NCBI GenBank assembly: GCA_003694465.1
Contig: RFKM01000103.1
Coordinates: forward strand, 1 to 7,598
DNA from: Alphaproteobacteria bacterium
Lineage (GTDB): Bacteria; Pseudomonadota; Alphaproteobacteria; Rhodobacterales; Rhodobacteraceae
Direction of reading: 5' to 3'
Length of the DNA stretch: 7,598 nt
A model generated the notes under the pieces. The model searched no databases. It saw nothing but the letters and a program-made list of their open reading frames with translations, and was not told where the DNA came from. This document shows positions 1 to 5,401 of the stretch, one piece after another. The position numbers were made by a program, and so were the translations under genes. Each line of letters opens with the position of its first letter. The first letter of the stretch is position 1.

Positions 1-1767
1 ACGCATTACGACGGCCGCGAGGTGCCCCGGGCCACGAAAGAGCGGCTTCTCGCCGCCCTCGGGGTCCGCGAAGACCGCCCGCCCGAGGCCGCCGGCCTGC
101 CCGACTTCCACGCCGACCCCGAGGCCCGCGCTCCCATGCCCGAAACCCTGCGCAGGGCGCCGGCCTGGGGGCTGTTCTGCCAGCTCTACGAATTGCGATC
201 GGCGCGGTCCTGGGGAATCGGCGATTTCGGCGACCTTGCCCGCCTTGCCACGATCGCCGGAGAGGCGGGCGCCGATTTCCTCGGGGTGAACCCGCTGCAC
301 GCGCTGTTTCTCGCCGAACCGGAGCGGGCAAGCCCCTTTCACCCCTCCAACCGGCGCTTCCTGAACCCGCTCTACATCGCCATGGACGATCTGCCCGCCC
401 GGCCCGAAGCGCCCGCCGAGGCGCTGGCCCGGCTGAACGCGGCCGAGCTCGTCGATTACCAAGAGGTCGCGCGGCTGAAGCTGGCGGCGTTGAAAGGCAT
501 CCACGCCCGCCGCCCCTTCGAAGGCGCCCGCTTCCCCGAGGCCGACTTCACCGCCTTTCTGGAAGAGCACGGCGAGGCACTGCGCCGGCATGCGCTGTTC
601 GAGGCGCTTTCGCTGGAGCTTGCCGCCCAAGGCCATGGGGCCGGCTGGCGCGGCTGGCCCGAGAGCTTTCGCAGTGCGGACAGCCCGGCGGTGGCCGCAT
701 TTGCCGCCGCCCGGAGCCAAGAGCTGCACTTTCACCTCTGGCTTCAGTGGATCGCCCACCGGCAGCTGTCGAGCGCCCGCGCGGCGGCGCAGGAGGCCGG
801 CATGCGCATCGGTCTCTATCTTGACCTCGCCGTCGGCGAAGCGCCCGACGGGTCGGCCACATGGAGCGCCCCCGGGCTCTATCTCGAAGGGCTGGTGGTC
901 GGCGCGCCGCCCGATGTCTTCTCGAAGGACGGGCAGGTCTGGAACCTTGCCGCCTTCAACCCCGTCGCCCTCTCGGCGGAGTATTACGCGCCACTGCGCG
1001 CGCTTCTCGCCGCCCAGTTCCGCCACGCCGGGGCGCTGCGGATCGACCATGTGATGGCGCTGCGGCAGCTGTTCCTTATCCCCGAGGGGGAGAGCGCCGC
1101 GAACGGCACCCACATGGCCTATCCGCTTGCCAAGATGGTCAAGGCCGTCGCCGAGGAGGCCGCGCGCCACGGCGCGGTGGTGATCGGCGAAGACCTTGGC
1201 TGGGTTCCGCCGGGCTTTCGCGAGGCGATGGCGGCGGCCAACCTGCTTTCCTACCGCATCTTCTATTTCGAACAGGAATGGGGGCTGTTCCGTCGCCCCG
1301 CGACCTATCCGGAAATGGCGCTGGCCTGCCTTTCGACGCATGATCTGCCGACGCTCGCCGCGTGGTGGCGCGGTGACGACATCGCCCTGCGCGCCCGCCA
1401 CGGGCTGATCGACCCGGACACGGCGCGCGAACAGACCGGGCGGCGGGCAGAAGAGCGCGTGGCGCTGGTCAACGCGCTGATCGACGCGGGCGAGCTTGCC
1501 CCGGGCGATGCCGCCGGTTCAGCCGACAGCCTGCCGCCGCAGGTGCTCCCGGCCGCCTGCCGGTTCCTCGCCCGCACGCCCGCGCTCATGGCCGCCGTGC
1601 GCCTGGCCGACCTGATCGGCCCCGAGGCGCAGACCAACCTGCCCGGCACCGATCGCACCTATCCGAACTGGCGCCGGCGCGCCCCGGTGGCGCTGGAAGA
1701 TCTCGCCGACCACCCGGTGTTTCGCGAGGTCACGGACGCGATGCGCGCCCTTCGCCCCCGCCGCTGA
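1..1767 (+). CDS. malQ: 4-alpha-glucanotransferase (amylomaltase), GH77, 5' end cut by the window
   Basis: MalQ is a cytoplasmic enzyme that moves 4-alpha-glucan segments between maltodextrins, releasing glucose, in glycogen/maltodextrin turnover. The frame is open from base 1 and reads THYDGREVPRATKERLLAALG, which matches the N-terminal region of MalQ. The GTG at 22 is therefore probably internal and the true start lies upstream, perhaps a few dozen residues away. 588 codons are visible. All three GH77 catalytic acids are present: the nucleophile Asp in LRIDHVMAL (codon 1045-1047), the acid/base Glu in VIGEDLGW (1189-1191) and the third Asp in STHDLPTLAAWW (1342-1344). The family markers SPFHPSNRRFLNPLYI near the start and LPGTDRTYPNWRRR near the end are also present. 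The usual WGL after the GAPPDVFS segment reads WNL here, a small deviation. In related bacteria malQ often ends a glg gene group, but nothing upstream is visible. Its last 38 bases overlap the convergent regulator gene. Confidence 0.97.
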   Translation, partial: THYDGREVPRATKERLLAALGVREDRPPEAAGLPDFHADPEARAPMPETLRRAPAWGLFCQLYELRSARSWGIGDFGDLARLATIAGEAGADFLGVNPLHALFLAEPERASPFHPSNRRFLNPLYIAMDDLPARPEAPAEALARLNAAELVDYQEVARLKLAALKGIHARRPFEGARFPEADFTAFLEEHGEALRRHALFEALSLELAAQGHGAGWRGWPESFRSADSPAVAAFAAARSQELHFHLWLQWIAHRQLSSARAAAQEAGMRIGLYLDLAVGEAPDGSATWSAPGLYLEGLVVGAPPDVFSKDGQVWNLAAFNPVALSAEYYAPLRALLAAQFRHAGALRIDHVMALRQLFLIPEGESAANGTHMAYPLAKMVKAVAEEAARHGAVVIGEDLGWVPPGFREAMAAANLLSYRIFYFEQEWGLFRRPATYPEMALACLSTHDLPTLAAWWRGDDIALRARHGLIDPDTAREQTGRRAEERVALVNALIDAGELAPGDAAGSADSLPPQVLPAACRFLARTPALMAAVRLADLIGPEAQTNLPGTDRTYPNWRRRAPVALEDLADHPVFREVTDAMRALRPRR

Positions 1768-2320
1768 CGGACGCCGCGCCCTCTTCTCCGGCGCCGGCCT
1801 TCGCGCCCGACGCGCCCGCGCGCGCGGCATCGAACAGGTCGTCGTCCATGAGATTCTCGATGAACAGGCTCAAAAGCTGGCTGCGCCCGCTCACCCCCGC
1901 CTTGCGATAGATGGCGTTGGTCTGGGCCTTGACGGTGCCCTCGGAGGTGTTGCGCAGGGCCGCGATATCCTGCGTCGAGAGCCCCTTGATGGCAAAGAGC
2001 GCCACGTCACGTTCGGCCGGGGTCAGCCCCCATTGGGAAAAGGACTCCTCGACCATGTCCATGAAGGCCGCCGATGCCGCCCGCAAACGCGCCTCGGCGG
2101 CCTTGCGCCGGCGATCCGAGCGCGCAAGCGCCACCGCCCCGAGCACGACGCCCAGCACGAGGCCGACCGCCGCGCCGATCTCGATGATTTCGCGGAACTC
2201 CCACGAAATCGGCGTGGTGCGAAAGCCGATGTAGGACGAAAAGATGTCCGACAGGAAGAAGGCCGCGCAGACGACCTGCACGAACAGGGCAAAAGAAATG
2301 ATGTAACGGTCGCGCAACAC
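1730..2320 (-). CDS. Membrane-anchored LuxR/GerE-type transcriptional regulator
   Basis: Predicted protein of 196 residues. Two hydrophobic segments lie at about residues 7-24 and 46-66, with a short loop of about 20 residues between them. Arg/Lys-rich flanks (MLRDR, and ARSDRRRK after the second helix) place both ends in the cytoplasm. A helical linker (about 70-97) leads to a GerE helix-turn-helix at about 99-155, with the hallmark segments LTPAERDVALFAIKGLS, SEGTVKAQTNAIYRKAGV and SRSQLL-like SGRSQLL. There is no receiver, autoinducer-binding or other sensor domain. The tail after residue 165 is Ala/Gly/Glu-rich and probably disordered. The start is GTG at 2320, with AAGGGG 4 bases upstream; the next codon, TTG, is also a possible start with better spacing. 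It lies 64 bases after the secreted-protein gene 2385-2969 on the same strand, so co-transcription is possible. Its target and signal are unknown. Function as a DNA-binding regulator is secure; the anchored topology is a prediction. Confidence 0.86.
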   Translation of the reverse strand: MLRDRYIISFALFVQVVCAAFFLSDIFSSYIGFRTTPISWEFREIIEIGAAVGLVLGVVLGAVALARSDRRRKAAEARLRAASAAFMDMVEESFSQWGLTPAERDVALFAIKGLSTQDIAALRNTSEGTVKAQTNAIYRKAGVSGRSQLLSLFIENLMDDDLFDAARAGASGAKAGAGEEGAASVSGGGEGRASRP

Positions 2321-2354
2321 GTGTCCCCTTGCGCCGATTGCCTGTCAGCCCCGG

Positions 2355-2382
2355 TTGGCGGCGCCAAACTCGCCGGCCGGCG
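2355..2382. promoter_or_regulatory. Two dyads between the secreted-protein gene and the LuxR-type gene
   Basis: The 64-base gap holds a 13-base dyad, TTGGCG-G-CGCCAA (2355-2367), and a 12-base palindrome, CGCCGGCCGGCG (2371-2382), directly after the stop codon of the upstream gene. On the minus strand the palindrome is followed by AGTTTGG, too weak a T-run for a confident terminator. The first dyad lies 35 to 47 bases upstream of the regulator's start codon. That position fits an operator or promoter region, possibly for autoregulation by the LuxR-type protein. This is inference from symmetry only, and GC-rich DNA produces such palindromes by chance. Confidence 0.3.
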
Positions 2383-2384
2383 GA

Positions 2385-2969
2385 TCAGTCATCGTTCTTG
2401 TCGTCATTCTTGTCATCGTCCCTGCCGTCGTCGCCATGGTCGTCATTGCCGCCATGGCCGCCATTTCCGCCGTGGCTGTCGTTCCCGCCCCGGTCATCAT
2501 TGCCGCCGTGGCTGTCGTTCCCGCCCCGGTCATCATTGCCGCCATGGCCGCTGTTGTCATCGTGGCCGCCGTTGCCGCCATGATCGCCACCGCCGCCACC
2601 CGGCCCGCTGTTGCCGCCGCGGTCATCGCGCCCGTCATCGGAGCGGGGCGAGGTCGGCCCAGAGGCCACCGGCCCGGACGAATCGCCGCCCGCAAGCGGC
2701 ACCGGCAGAATGTTCACGCTGCCGGGCGCGGCATTCAGATAATCGCGCAGAATCTCGCTGGTGCGCGGATTGAAGATGATCTCCCGCGTTCCGTTCGGCG
2801 ACGTCGCCACGATCCGGACCCGGCCGAGGAAGGTCCGCGAGACCTGGATATGGGTAAACCCCTGGCTGGCGAGCTCGGCAATGAGCACGTCCTGAAAGCT
2901 CTGCGCCGATGCCGGCGCGGCCGCAAGAAGCGCGCTGCTGAGGCCTGCGGCCAGAAATATTCTCTTCAT
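2385..2969 (-). CDS. Secreted PepSY-like protein with Asp/His/Gly/Asn-rich repeat tail (paralogue B)
   Basis: 194-residue predicted exported protein. It begins with a Sec signal peptide, with the expected cleavage at APASA|QS after residue 22. A small domain (about 23-82) follows, with the pattern LASQGFTHIQV, GRVRIVAT and REIIFNPRTSEILRDY; this resembles PepSY-type alpha/beta domains. From about residue 92 the chain is low complexity. Residues 111-194 contain 24 Asp and 7 His, no Cys and no Glu, and end in repeated DDKNDD units. Within it a 12-residue unit, GGNDDRGGNDSH, occurs twice perfectly (143-166). The tail could be disordered and bind divalent cations; it is not a canonical RTX repeat. 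The start is the ATG at 2969, because AGGA lies 8 bases upstream, whereas the in-frame ATG at 2978 would sit on top of that site. A paralogue (3212-3769) lies 242 bases upstream. Biological role unknown. Confidence 0.86.
   Translation of the reverse strand: MKRIFLAAGLSSALLAAAPASAQSFQDVLIAELASQGFTHIQVSRTFLGRVRIVATSPNGTREIIFNPRTSEILRDYLNAAPGSVNILPVPLAGGDSSGPVASGPTSPRSDDGRDDRGGNSGPGGGGGDHGGNGGHDDNSGHGGNDDRGGNDSHGGNDDRGGNDSHGGNGGHGGNDDHGDDGRDDDKNDDKNDD
2467..2543. repeat. 36-base perfect tandem repeat, 2.1 copies, in the tail of paralogue B
   Basis: Bases 2467-2543 repeat with a period of 36 without a mismatch (position x equals x+36 across the block). The unit encodes GGNDDRGGNDSH on the minus strand. 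The period is a multiple of three, so copy-number change would lengthen or shorten the tail by 12 residues without a frameshift. Confidence 0.93.
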
Positions 2970-3013
2970 CGTTTCCATCCTGTCACGGGCACAGGCTGCC
3001 CCATCCCCGGCCC

Positions 3014-3023
3014 GTTGCGCAAC
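3014..3023. promoter_or_regulatory. 10-base palindrome upstream of paralogue B
   Basis: GTTGCGCAAC is a perfect palindrome 45 to 54 bases upstream of the ATG of paralogue B, where an operator near a promoter could sit. A second palindrome, GGCCCGGGCC, lies at 3034-3043. I cannot identify a matching regulator, and no convincing -35/-10 pair is visible beside them. Confidence 0.25.
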
Positions 3024-3048
3024 CGTCGTGATTGGCCCGGGCCACAAG

Positions 3049-3076
3049 TTGCCCGCGGACCGAAGTCCGCGGGCAA
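3049..3076 (-). terminator. Perfect 12-bp hairpin with UUCG loop between the two paralogues
   Basis: On the minus strand TTGCCCGCGGAC and GTCCGCGGGCAA pair perfectly around a TTCG loop, giving a C(UUCG)G tetraloop on a very GC-rich stem. The downstream sequence, CTTGTGG, is a poor T-run, so classical intrinsic termination would be inefficient. The hairpin lies 136 bases after the stop of paralogue A and 80 bases before the start of paralogue B. It most likely separates their transcription or protects the 3' end of the upstream mRNA. Confidence 0.6.
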
Positions 3077-3146
3077 AGGCCGCCATCTGCGCCGGTCCGG
3101 AGCGGAACGCCCGTTCCGGGGGGACATGCCGGCGCGCATCACGTCA

Positions 3147-3161
3147 CCAAGAAACCAAGAA
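3147..3161. repeat. Short direct repeat in the gap between the paralogues
   Basis: CCAAGAA occurs twice, separated by one A (3147-3153 and 3155-3161), an 8-base period in the 242-base gap between paralogues A and B. On the minus strand it reads TTCTTGG twice. It may lie in a promoter region for paralogue B, but I cannot pair it with a clear -10 element. Confidence 0.3.
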
Positions 3162-3187
3162 CGCGTGATCATGCGGCCTGTTTCGTT

Positions 3188-3207
3188 CGCGCGGGCAGCG
3201 CCGCGCG
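3188..3207 (-). terminator. Stem-loop directly after the stop codon of paralogue A
   Basis: CGCGCGG (3188-3194) and CCGCGCG (3201-3207) form a 7-bp stem with a 6-base loop, beginning 4 bases after the stop codon of paralogue A on the minus strand. No T-run follows, so it is better read as a 3'-end stabilising hairpin or a weak terminator. A chance hairpin in GC-rich DNA is also possible. Confidence 0.35.
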
Positions 3208-3211
3208 GGGG

Positions 3212-3769
3212 TCAATCGTCATCGTCACCGTCGTGGCCGCCATTATCATCATCGTGCCCGCCGCCATGCCCGCCACCATGGCCGCCGTTGTCATCATCAC
3301 GGCCACCATCATGGCCACCGCCGTTGCCGTGGTCGTCGTCCATGCCGCTGGCGTGCCCGTGGTCATGCGAACCATGGTTGCCGCCATCGTTTTCGTTCTC
3401 CACCTCGATGCTGACGCTCACGCCGTTGAGGCCATTGAGCACCTTCGGGTTGAGGTTGTTGAGCATGTTCGGGTTGAGATTCACGCCATTGGCGTTCAGC
3501 CCGCCGTTGCCGCCAAGAACCGAAGCGCCGGCCTTGCGGATCTGCCGCAGGAGCTGGCCCGCGTTGTTGAAGACAAGCTCGACCTCGCCGCTGCCCGTCG
3601 AGGCCTCGATGCGCACCGTGTCGGCGAAGTTCTGGATCTTGACCGCAGTGACGCCCTGCGCCGAGAGGTTCGAGAGGATCGAATCGAGGGTGTTCTGGTT
3701 CACCGCAAGGCTGGGGGTGGCGAAAAGCGCGGTCGCCGCACCGGCAAGGAGGAGTTTCTTGAGAGCCAT
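3212..3769 (-). CDS. Secreted PepSY-like protein with NLNP repeats and His/Asp/Gly-rich tail (paralogue A)
   Basis: 185-residue predicted exported protein. The signal peptide is residues 1-22 (MALKK, then a hydrophobic core, ending in SLA). The small domain at 23-80 lines up with that of paralogue B: LSAQGVTAVKI, TVRIEAS, EVELVFNNAGQLLRQI. The NP...E pattern seen in B is altered to NNAGQ here. Next comes an Asn/Leu-rich stretch (about 86-117) with an octapeptide repeat, NLNPNMLN then NLNPKVLN, absent from B. Residues 128-185 are low complexity, with 10 His and 17 Asp in 58 residues and a DGDDDD end. No Cys is seen. The start is ATG 3769, preceded by AAAGG at 8 bases; the ATG at 3790 lacks a ribosome binding site. 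It lies 262 bases downstream of trpB and probably has its own promoter. Metal binding or a role in the envelope is inference; function is unknown. Confidence 0.86.
   Translation of the reverse strand: MALKKLLLAGAATALFATPSLAVNQNTLDSILSNLSAQGVTAVKIQNFADTVRIEASTGSGEVELVFNNAGQLLRQIRKAGASVLGGNGGLNANGVNLNPNMLNNLNPKVLNGLNGVSVSIEVENENDGGNHGSHDHGHASGMDDDHGNGGGHDGGRDDDNGGHGGGHGGGHDDDNGGHDGDDDD
3434..3481 (-). repeat. 24-base imperfect duplication encoding an Asn/Leu octapeptide in paralogue A
   Basis: Two adjacent 24-base units encode NLNPNMLN and NLNPKVLN (residues 97-112). At the DNA level the plus-strand segments 3444-3457 and 3468-3481 (TTCGGGTTGAG followed by GTT or ATT) match at 13 of 14 positions with a 24-base offset. 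Confidence 0.8.
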
Positions 3770-3883
3770 TGTCTTACCTTTCGTCTGCATTTTCGGGTGA
3801 GGCTTCCGCCTGCGTTCGTCGTTCTCATGGGCACGTCGCCCTGACACGAGCGACATTGCCGTCGATTCGCGCCTCGGGCCATT

Positions 3884-3904
3884 CACCGGCAGTTTAGGCC
3901 GGTG
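3884..3904. promoter_or_regulatory. 21-base dyad upstream of paralogue A, candidate operator
   Basis: CACCGGC (3884-3890) and GCCGGTG (3898-3904) form a perfect 7-base inverted repeat around a 7-base A/T-rich centre, AGTTTAG. It lies about 115 to 135 bases upstream of the start of paralogue A. Half-sites separated by a less GC-rich centre suit a dimeric regulator, for example the LuxR-type protein at 1730-2320. A stem-loop in RNA is the alternative. No regulator can be assigned from the sequence alone. Confidence 0.35.
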
Positions 3905-3908
3905 GGTC

Positions 3909-3924
3909 TTGACCATCGGTTGAC
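3909..3924. promoter_or_regulatory. TTGAC direct repeat with 11-base period upstream of paralogue A
   Basis: TTGAC occurs at 3909-3913 and again at 3920-3924, a spacing of one helical turn, which is typical of tandem binding by regulators. It sits beside the 21-base dyad and upstream of paralogue A. TTGAC also resembles a -35 element on the plus strand, but no -10 follows and no plus-strand gene is present. Confidence 0.25.
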
Positions 3925-3983
3925 GCCCATAAACCTGAGTTGATGCACGCATCTTGCCGCGATCAGGCGCGCGCAGGCCCCCT

Positions 3984-4006
3984 CGCCCGCGCCGAGGGCG
4001 CGGGCG
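3984..4006 (-). terminator. 10-bp GC-rich stem-loop downstream of trpB
   Basis: CGCCCGCGCC (3984-3993) and GGCGCGGGCG (3997-4006) pair perfectly around a 3-base loop, beginning 25 bases after the trpB stop on the minus strand. The sequence after it on that strand is AGGGGGCC, with no T-run, so it is a terminator-like or mRNA-stabilising hairpin rather than a textbook intrinsic terminator. Its position, before a 260-base gap, marks the likely end of the trp transcript. Confidence 0.5.
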
Positions 4007-4031
4007 GTTCCACCCTCGGGACGGCCAGGGA

Positions 4032-5285
4032 TCAGTCGGAGAACGAGCGCCCCTCGACGAGGCCCGACATGTCGGTGCCCAGCGCCTTGGCGACGGTGAA
4101 GATGTCCTTGTCGCCGCGCCCGCAGAGGTTCATCACGATGATGTGGTCCTTCGGCAGGTCGGGGGCGATCTTCATCACGTGGGCCAGCGCGTGGCTCGGC
4201 TCCAGCGCCGGGATGATGCCCTCGGTCTCGCACAGAAGCTGGAAGGCGGCGAGGGCCTCGCGGTCGGTGATGGCCACGTATTCGGCCCGGCCGATGTCGT
4301 GCAGCCACGAATGTTCCGGGCCGATGCCGGGATAATCGAGCCCGGCCGAGATCGAATAGCCTTCGAGAATCTGCCCGTCGTCGTCCTGAAGCAGGTAGGT
4401 GCGGTTGCCGTGCAAAACCCCCGGCCGGCCGCCAGTGAGCGAGGCGCAATGCTCGAACTTCTCGTTCACCCCCTTGCCCCCGGCCTCGACCCCGATGATC
4501 CGCACGCCCTCGTCGTCAAGGAAGGGGTAGAACAGGCCCATGGCGTTCGACCCGCCCCCGATCGCGGCGATGATCGTGTCGGGCAGGCGGCCCTCGGCCT
4601 TGAGGATCTGCTGCTTCGCTTCCTTGCCGATGATCGACTGGAAATCGCGCACCATCGCCGGGTAGGGGTGCGGGCCGGCAACCGTGCCGATGCAGTAGAA
4701 GGTATCGCGCACGTTGGTCACCCAGTCGCGCAGGGCGTCGTTCATGGCGTCTTTCAGCGTGCCCCGGCCGGAGGTGACCGGCACCACTTCGGCGCCGAGC
4801 AGCTTCATGCGGAAGACGTTGGGCGCCTGCCGCTCGACGTCATGGGCCCCCATGTAGACCACGCATTTCAGCCCGAACTTGGCGCAGACCGTGGCGGTGG
4901 CCACCCCGTGCTGGCCGGCGCCGGTTTCGGCGATGATCCGGGTCTTGCCCATGCGCCGGGCAAGGATGATCTGGCCCAGCACGTTGTTGATCTTGTGCGC
5001 GCCGGTGTGGTTGAGCTCGTCGCGCTTGAGGTAGATTTTCGCGCCGCCAAGGTGCTCGGTAAGCCGCTCGGCATAGTAAAGCGGGCTGGGGCGGCCGACG
5101 TAATGCGTCCACAGGTGGTCCATCTCGGCCCAGAAGCTCGGATCGTCCTTGGCCTTTTCGTATTCGGCCTCGAGATCGAGAATGAGCGGCATCAGGGTTT
5201 CCGACACGAACCGCCCGCCATAGTCGCCGAAGCGGCCCTTTTCGTCCGGTCCGTTCATGAAGGAATTGAAAAGATCGTCGGCCAT
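4032..5285 (-). CDS. trpB: Tryptophan synthase beta subunit
   Basis: TrpB condenses indole with L-serine to L-tryptophan in the cytoplasm using pyridoxal phosphate, normally as an alpha2-beta2 complex with TrpA. The 417-residue length is normal for the family. The Schiff-base lysine is Lys98 in [11 protein letters not shown], the catalytic Glu is Glu120 in [12 protein letters not shown], and the phosphate loop GGGSN is at 243-247. The C-terminal cofactor-ring motif reads NLCGRGDKD, with Cys where the Salmonella enzyme has Ser377; I believe this variant is common in this group. The start is ATG 5285 with AAGGGAG 8 bases upstream. The frame stays open far upstream without being coding. It follows trpF on the same strand after 116 bases that may carry a separate promoter. 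trpA, usually directly downstream, is absent; paralogue A follows instead. Identity is certain. Confidence 0.99.
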   Translation of the reverse strand: MADDLFNSFMNGPDEKGRFGDYGGRFVSETLMPLILDLEAEYEKAKDDPSFWAEMDHLWTHYVGRPSPLYYAERLTEHLGGAKIYLKRDELNHTGAHKINNVLGQIILARRMGKTRIIAETGAGQHGVATATVCAKFGLKCVVYMGAHDVERQAPNVFRMKLLGAEVVPVTSGRGTLKDAMNDALRDWVTNVRDTFYCIGTVAGPHPYPAMVRDFQSIIGKEAKQQILKAEGRLPDTIIAAIGGGSNAMGLFYPFLDDEGVRIIGVEAGGKGVNEKFEHCASLTGGRPGVLHGNRTYLLQDDDGQILEGYSISAGLDYPGIGPEHSWLHDIGRAEYVAITDREALAAFQLLCETEGIIPALEPSHALAHVMKIAPDLPKDHIIVMNLCGRGDKDIFTVAKALGTDMSGLVEGRSFSD

Positions 5286-5293
5286 GATCTGCG

Positions 5294-5300
5294 CTCCCTT
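5294..5300 (-). promoter_or_regulatory. Ribosome binding site fixing the trpB start
   Basis: On the minus strand AAGGGAG lies 8 bases before the ATG at 5285. It settles the start, since the same frame has no stop for about 800 bases upstream and could be wrongly extended through the trpF region. Confidence 0.8.
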
Positions 5301-5305
5301 TGCCT

Positions 5306-5340
5306 CTGCCTGTCCTAATCGCAGGCAGGGCGCAGGGCAA
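5306..5340 (-). promoter_or_regulatory. Possible trpB promoter overlapped by an inverted repeat
   Basis: On the minus strand TTGCCC (5335-5340) and TAGGAC (5312-5317) are separated by exactly 17 bases, a weak sigma-70-like pair (4/6 and 3/6 matches). It would start transcription about 20 to 25 bases before the trpB ATG. An inverted repeat, CTGCCTG (5306-5312) with CAGGCAG (5322-5328), overlaps the -10 and the spacer and could act as an operator or as a 5' UTR hairpin. The rest of the gap has another GC-rich dyad, GCCGGCG/CGCCGGC at 5344-5367. All of this is candidate level. Confidence 0.3.
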
Positions 5341-5401
5341 TAGGCCGGCGCGGCAGCCACCGCCGGCAACCGCCCGAACCGGCGCCGGCCCCTGCCCCCG
5401 G

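Noticed and set aside
548..1658. Several open frames on both strands within malQ
   Set aside because: They overlap a gene with all catalytic motifs intact and have the Arg/Ala/Pro-rich composition of out-of-frame high-GC DNA.
2467..2543. Tandem repeat as a CRISPR array
   Set aside because: Copies abut without unique spacers, lie inside a coding region with a codon-multiple period, and no cas genes are nearby.
2388..2639. Asp/Gly repeats in the tail of paralogue B as an RTX calcium-binding repeat
   Set aside because: The nonapeptide pattern GGxGxDxUx with a large hydrophobic residue is absent; the tail has no hydrophobic residues at the needed spacing.
3103..3118. Hairpin CGGAAC-GCCC-GTTCCG in the gap between the paralogues, and GGAAC as an ECF sigma promoter element
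   Set aside because: The 6-bp stem is short with no T-run, and no matching -10 is found at the proper spacing on either strand. GAAC/GTTC spacing also does not fit the alphaproteobacterial LexA box.
2355..3800. Long open frame on the plus strand opposite both secreted-protein genes, with a hydrophobic Val/Ala/Ile-rich product
   Set aside because: It is the mirror of Asp/Gly/His/Asn codons on the minus strand, which read as Val/Ala/Val/Ile in reverse. It has no ribosome binding site and spans a gap and two well-supported genes with signal peptides.
3940..5318. Open frames on the plus strand opposite trpB
   Set aside because: GC-rich antisense shadows of a certain gene. The products resemble no family and have no credible start signals.
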